A DNA stretch of 64,000 nt from Rotaria macrura (lineage: Eukaryota > Rotifera > Eurotatoria > Philodinida > Philodinidae). Positions 63,935 through 64,000 of this stretch are shown piece by piece. The translations under genes were made by a program, and so were the position numbers. The notes under the pieces are model-generated. The model was not told where the DNA came from, searched no databases, and saw nothing but the letters and a program-made list of their open reading frames with translations. The stretch is taken from positions 208,725-272,724 of the forward strand of contig OENT01000050.1 of assembly GCA_900239685.1 (NCBI GenBank), written 5' to 3'. The number at the start of each line of letters is the position of its first letter. Position 1 is the stretch's first letter.

Positions 63935-64000
63935 GGTCGACGATTCCGGCCTCCGTTTCCGGACCGTTTCTGGCCGGATTCCGGACATTTTCCCGAAACT
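63935..64000. repeat. GC-rich TTCCGG repeat, cut by the window edge
   Basis: The last 66 bases switch abruptly to GC-rich sequence built from variants of TTTCCGGACCG and GGATTCCGGAC. At least four TTCCGG/TTCTGG-like units are visible. It looks like a short-period tandem or interspersed repeat entering from the right. Confidence 0.65.

Noticed and set aside
1-64000. tRNA, rRNA, spliced-leader RNA, CRISPR or viral genes
   Set aside because: Read by eye on both strands; no cloverleaf with A and B boxes, no repeat-spacer array and no recognisable viral protein was found. A covariance-model search would be needed to exclude small RNAs.

Overview
The window reads as nuclear DNA from a small-genome invertebrate animal, most likely a bdelloid rotifer. 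The evidence is an AT-rich background, standard genetic code, GT-AG introns mostly of 45-80 nt mixed with a few of 0.5-1.9 kb, and animal-specific families (ELAV/Hu, NR2E nuclear receptor, PPM1G, UBE2Z, eIF4B). A BTB-TLDc fusion and decayed copies of a rhodopsin-like receptor and a leucine-rich repeat family also fit. The rotifer assignment is inference; 'animal' is firm. Exon structures were assembled by hand from splice signals and reading-frame continuity, and no transcript data were available.

Layout. Minus strand, 0.4-24.3 kb: an intronless BTB-TLDc protein; a short RASSF-like protein; a 17-exon kelch-repeat protein with a small single-pass membrane ORF 99 bp upstream of it; a small Cys-containing ORF; and a coiled-coil gene of about 14 kb. 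The coiled-coil gene is head-to-head with EIF4B over 660 bp. Plus strand, 25-37.4 kb: EIF4B, an ELAV/Hu RNA-binding protein with a long SR/His-rich extension, and UBE2Z, all intact. From 37.4 to 46.1 kb there is a gene-poor stretch with one frameshifted 7TM receptor copy. Plus strand, 46.1-56.9 kb: PPM1G with a large acidic insert, a small basic protein whose last intron carries a PCNA-binding (PIP-box) motif if retained, and an NR2E (tailless/TLX-like) nuclear receptor. From 57 to 64 kb the sequence is gene-poor: an LRR-type pseudogene split by a 217-bp hAT-like MITE with an 8-bp target duplication, then a GC-rich TTCCGG repeat running off the end.

The intact genes are mostly housekeeping or developmental regulators: translation initiation, mRNA binding, ubiquitin transfer, phosphatase signalling and transcription. 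They are not one pathway. I see no defence island, CRISPR, rRNA, tRNA or recognisable viral genes. The features most worth following are the MITE that splits an old ORF, the possible retained-intron PIP box, the SR-ELAV fusion, the close membrane-protein/kelch pair with splice acceptors abutting start codons, and the enlarged D-box of the nuclear receptor.
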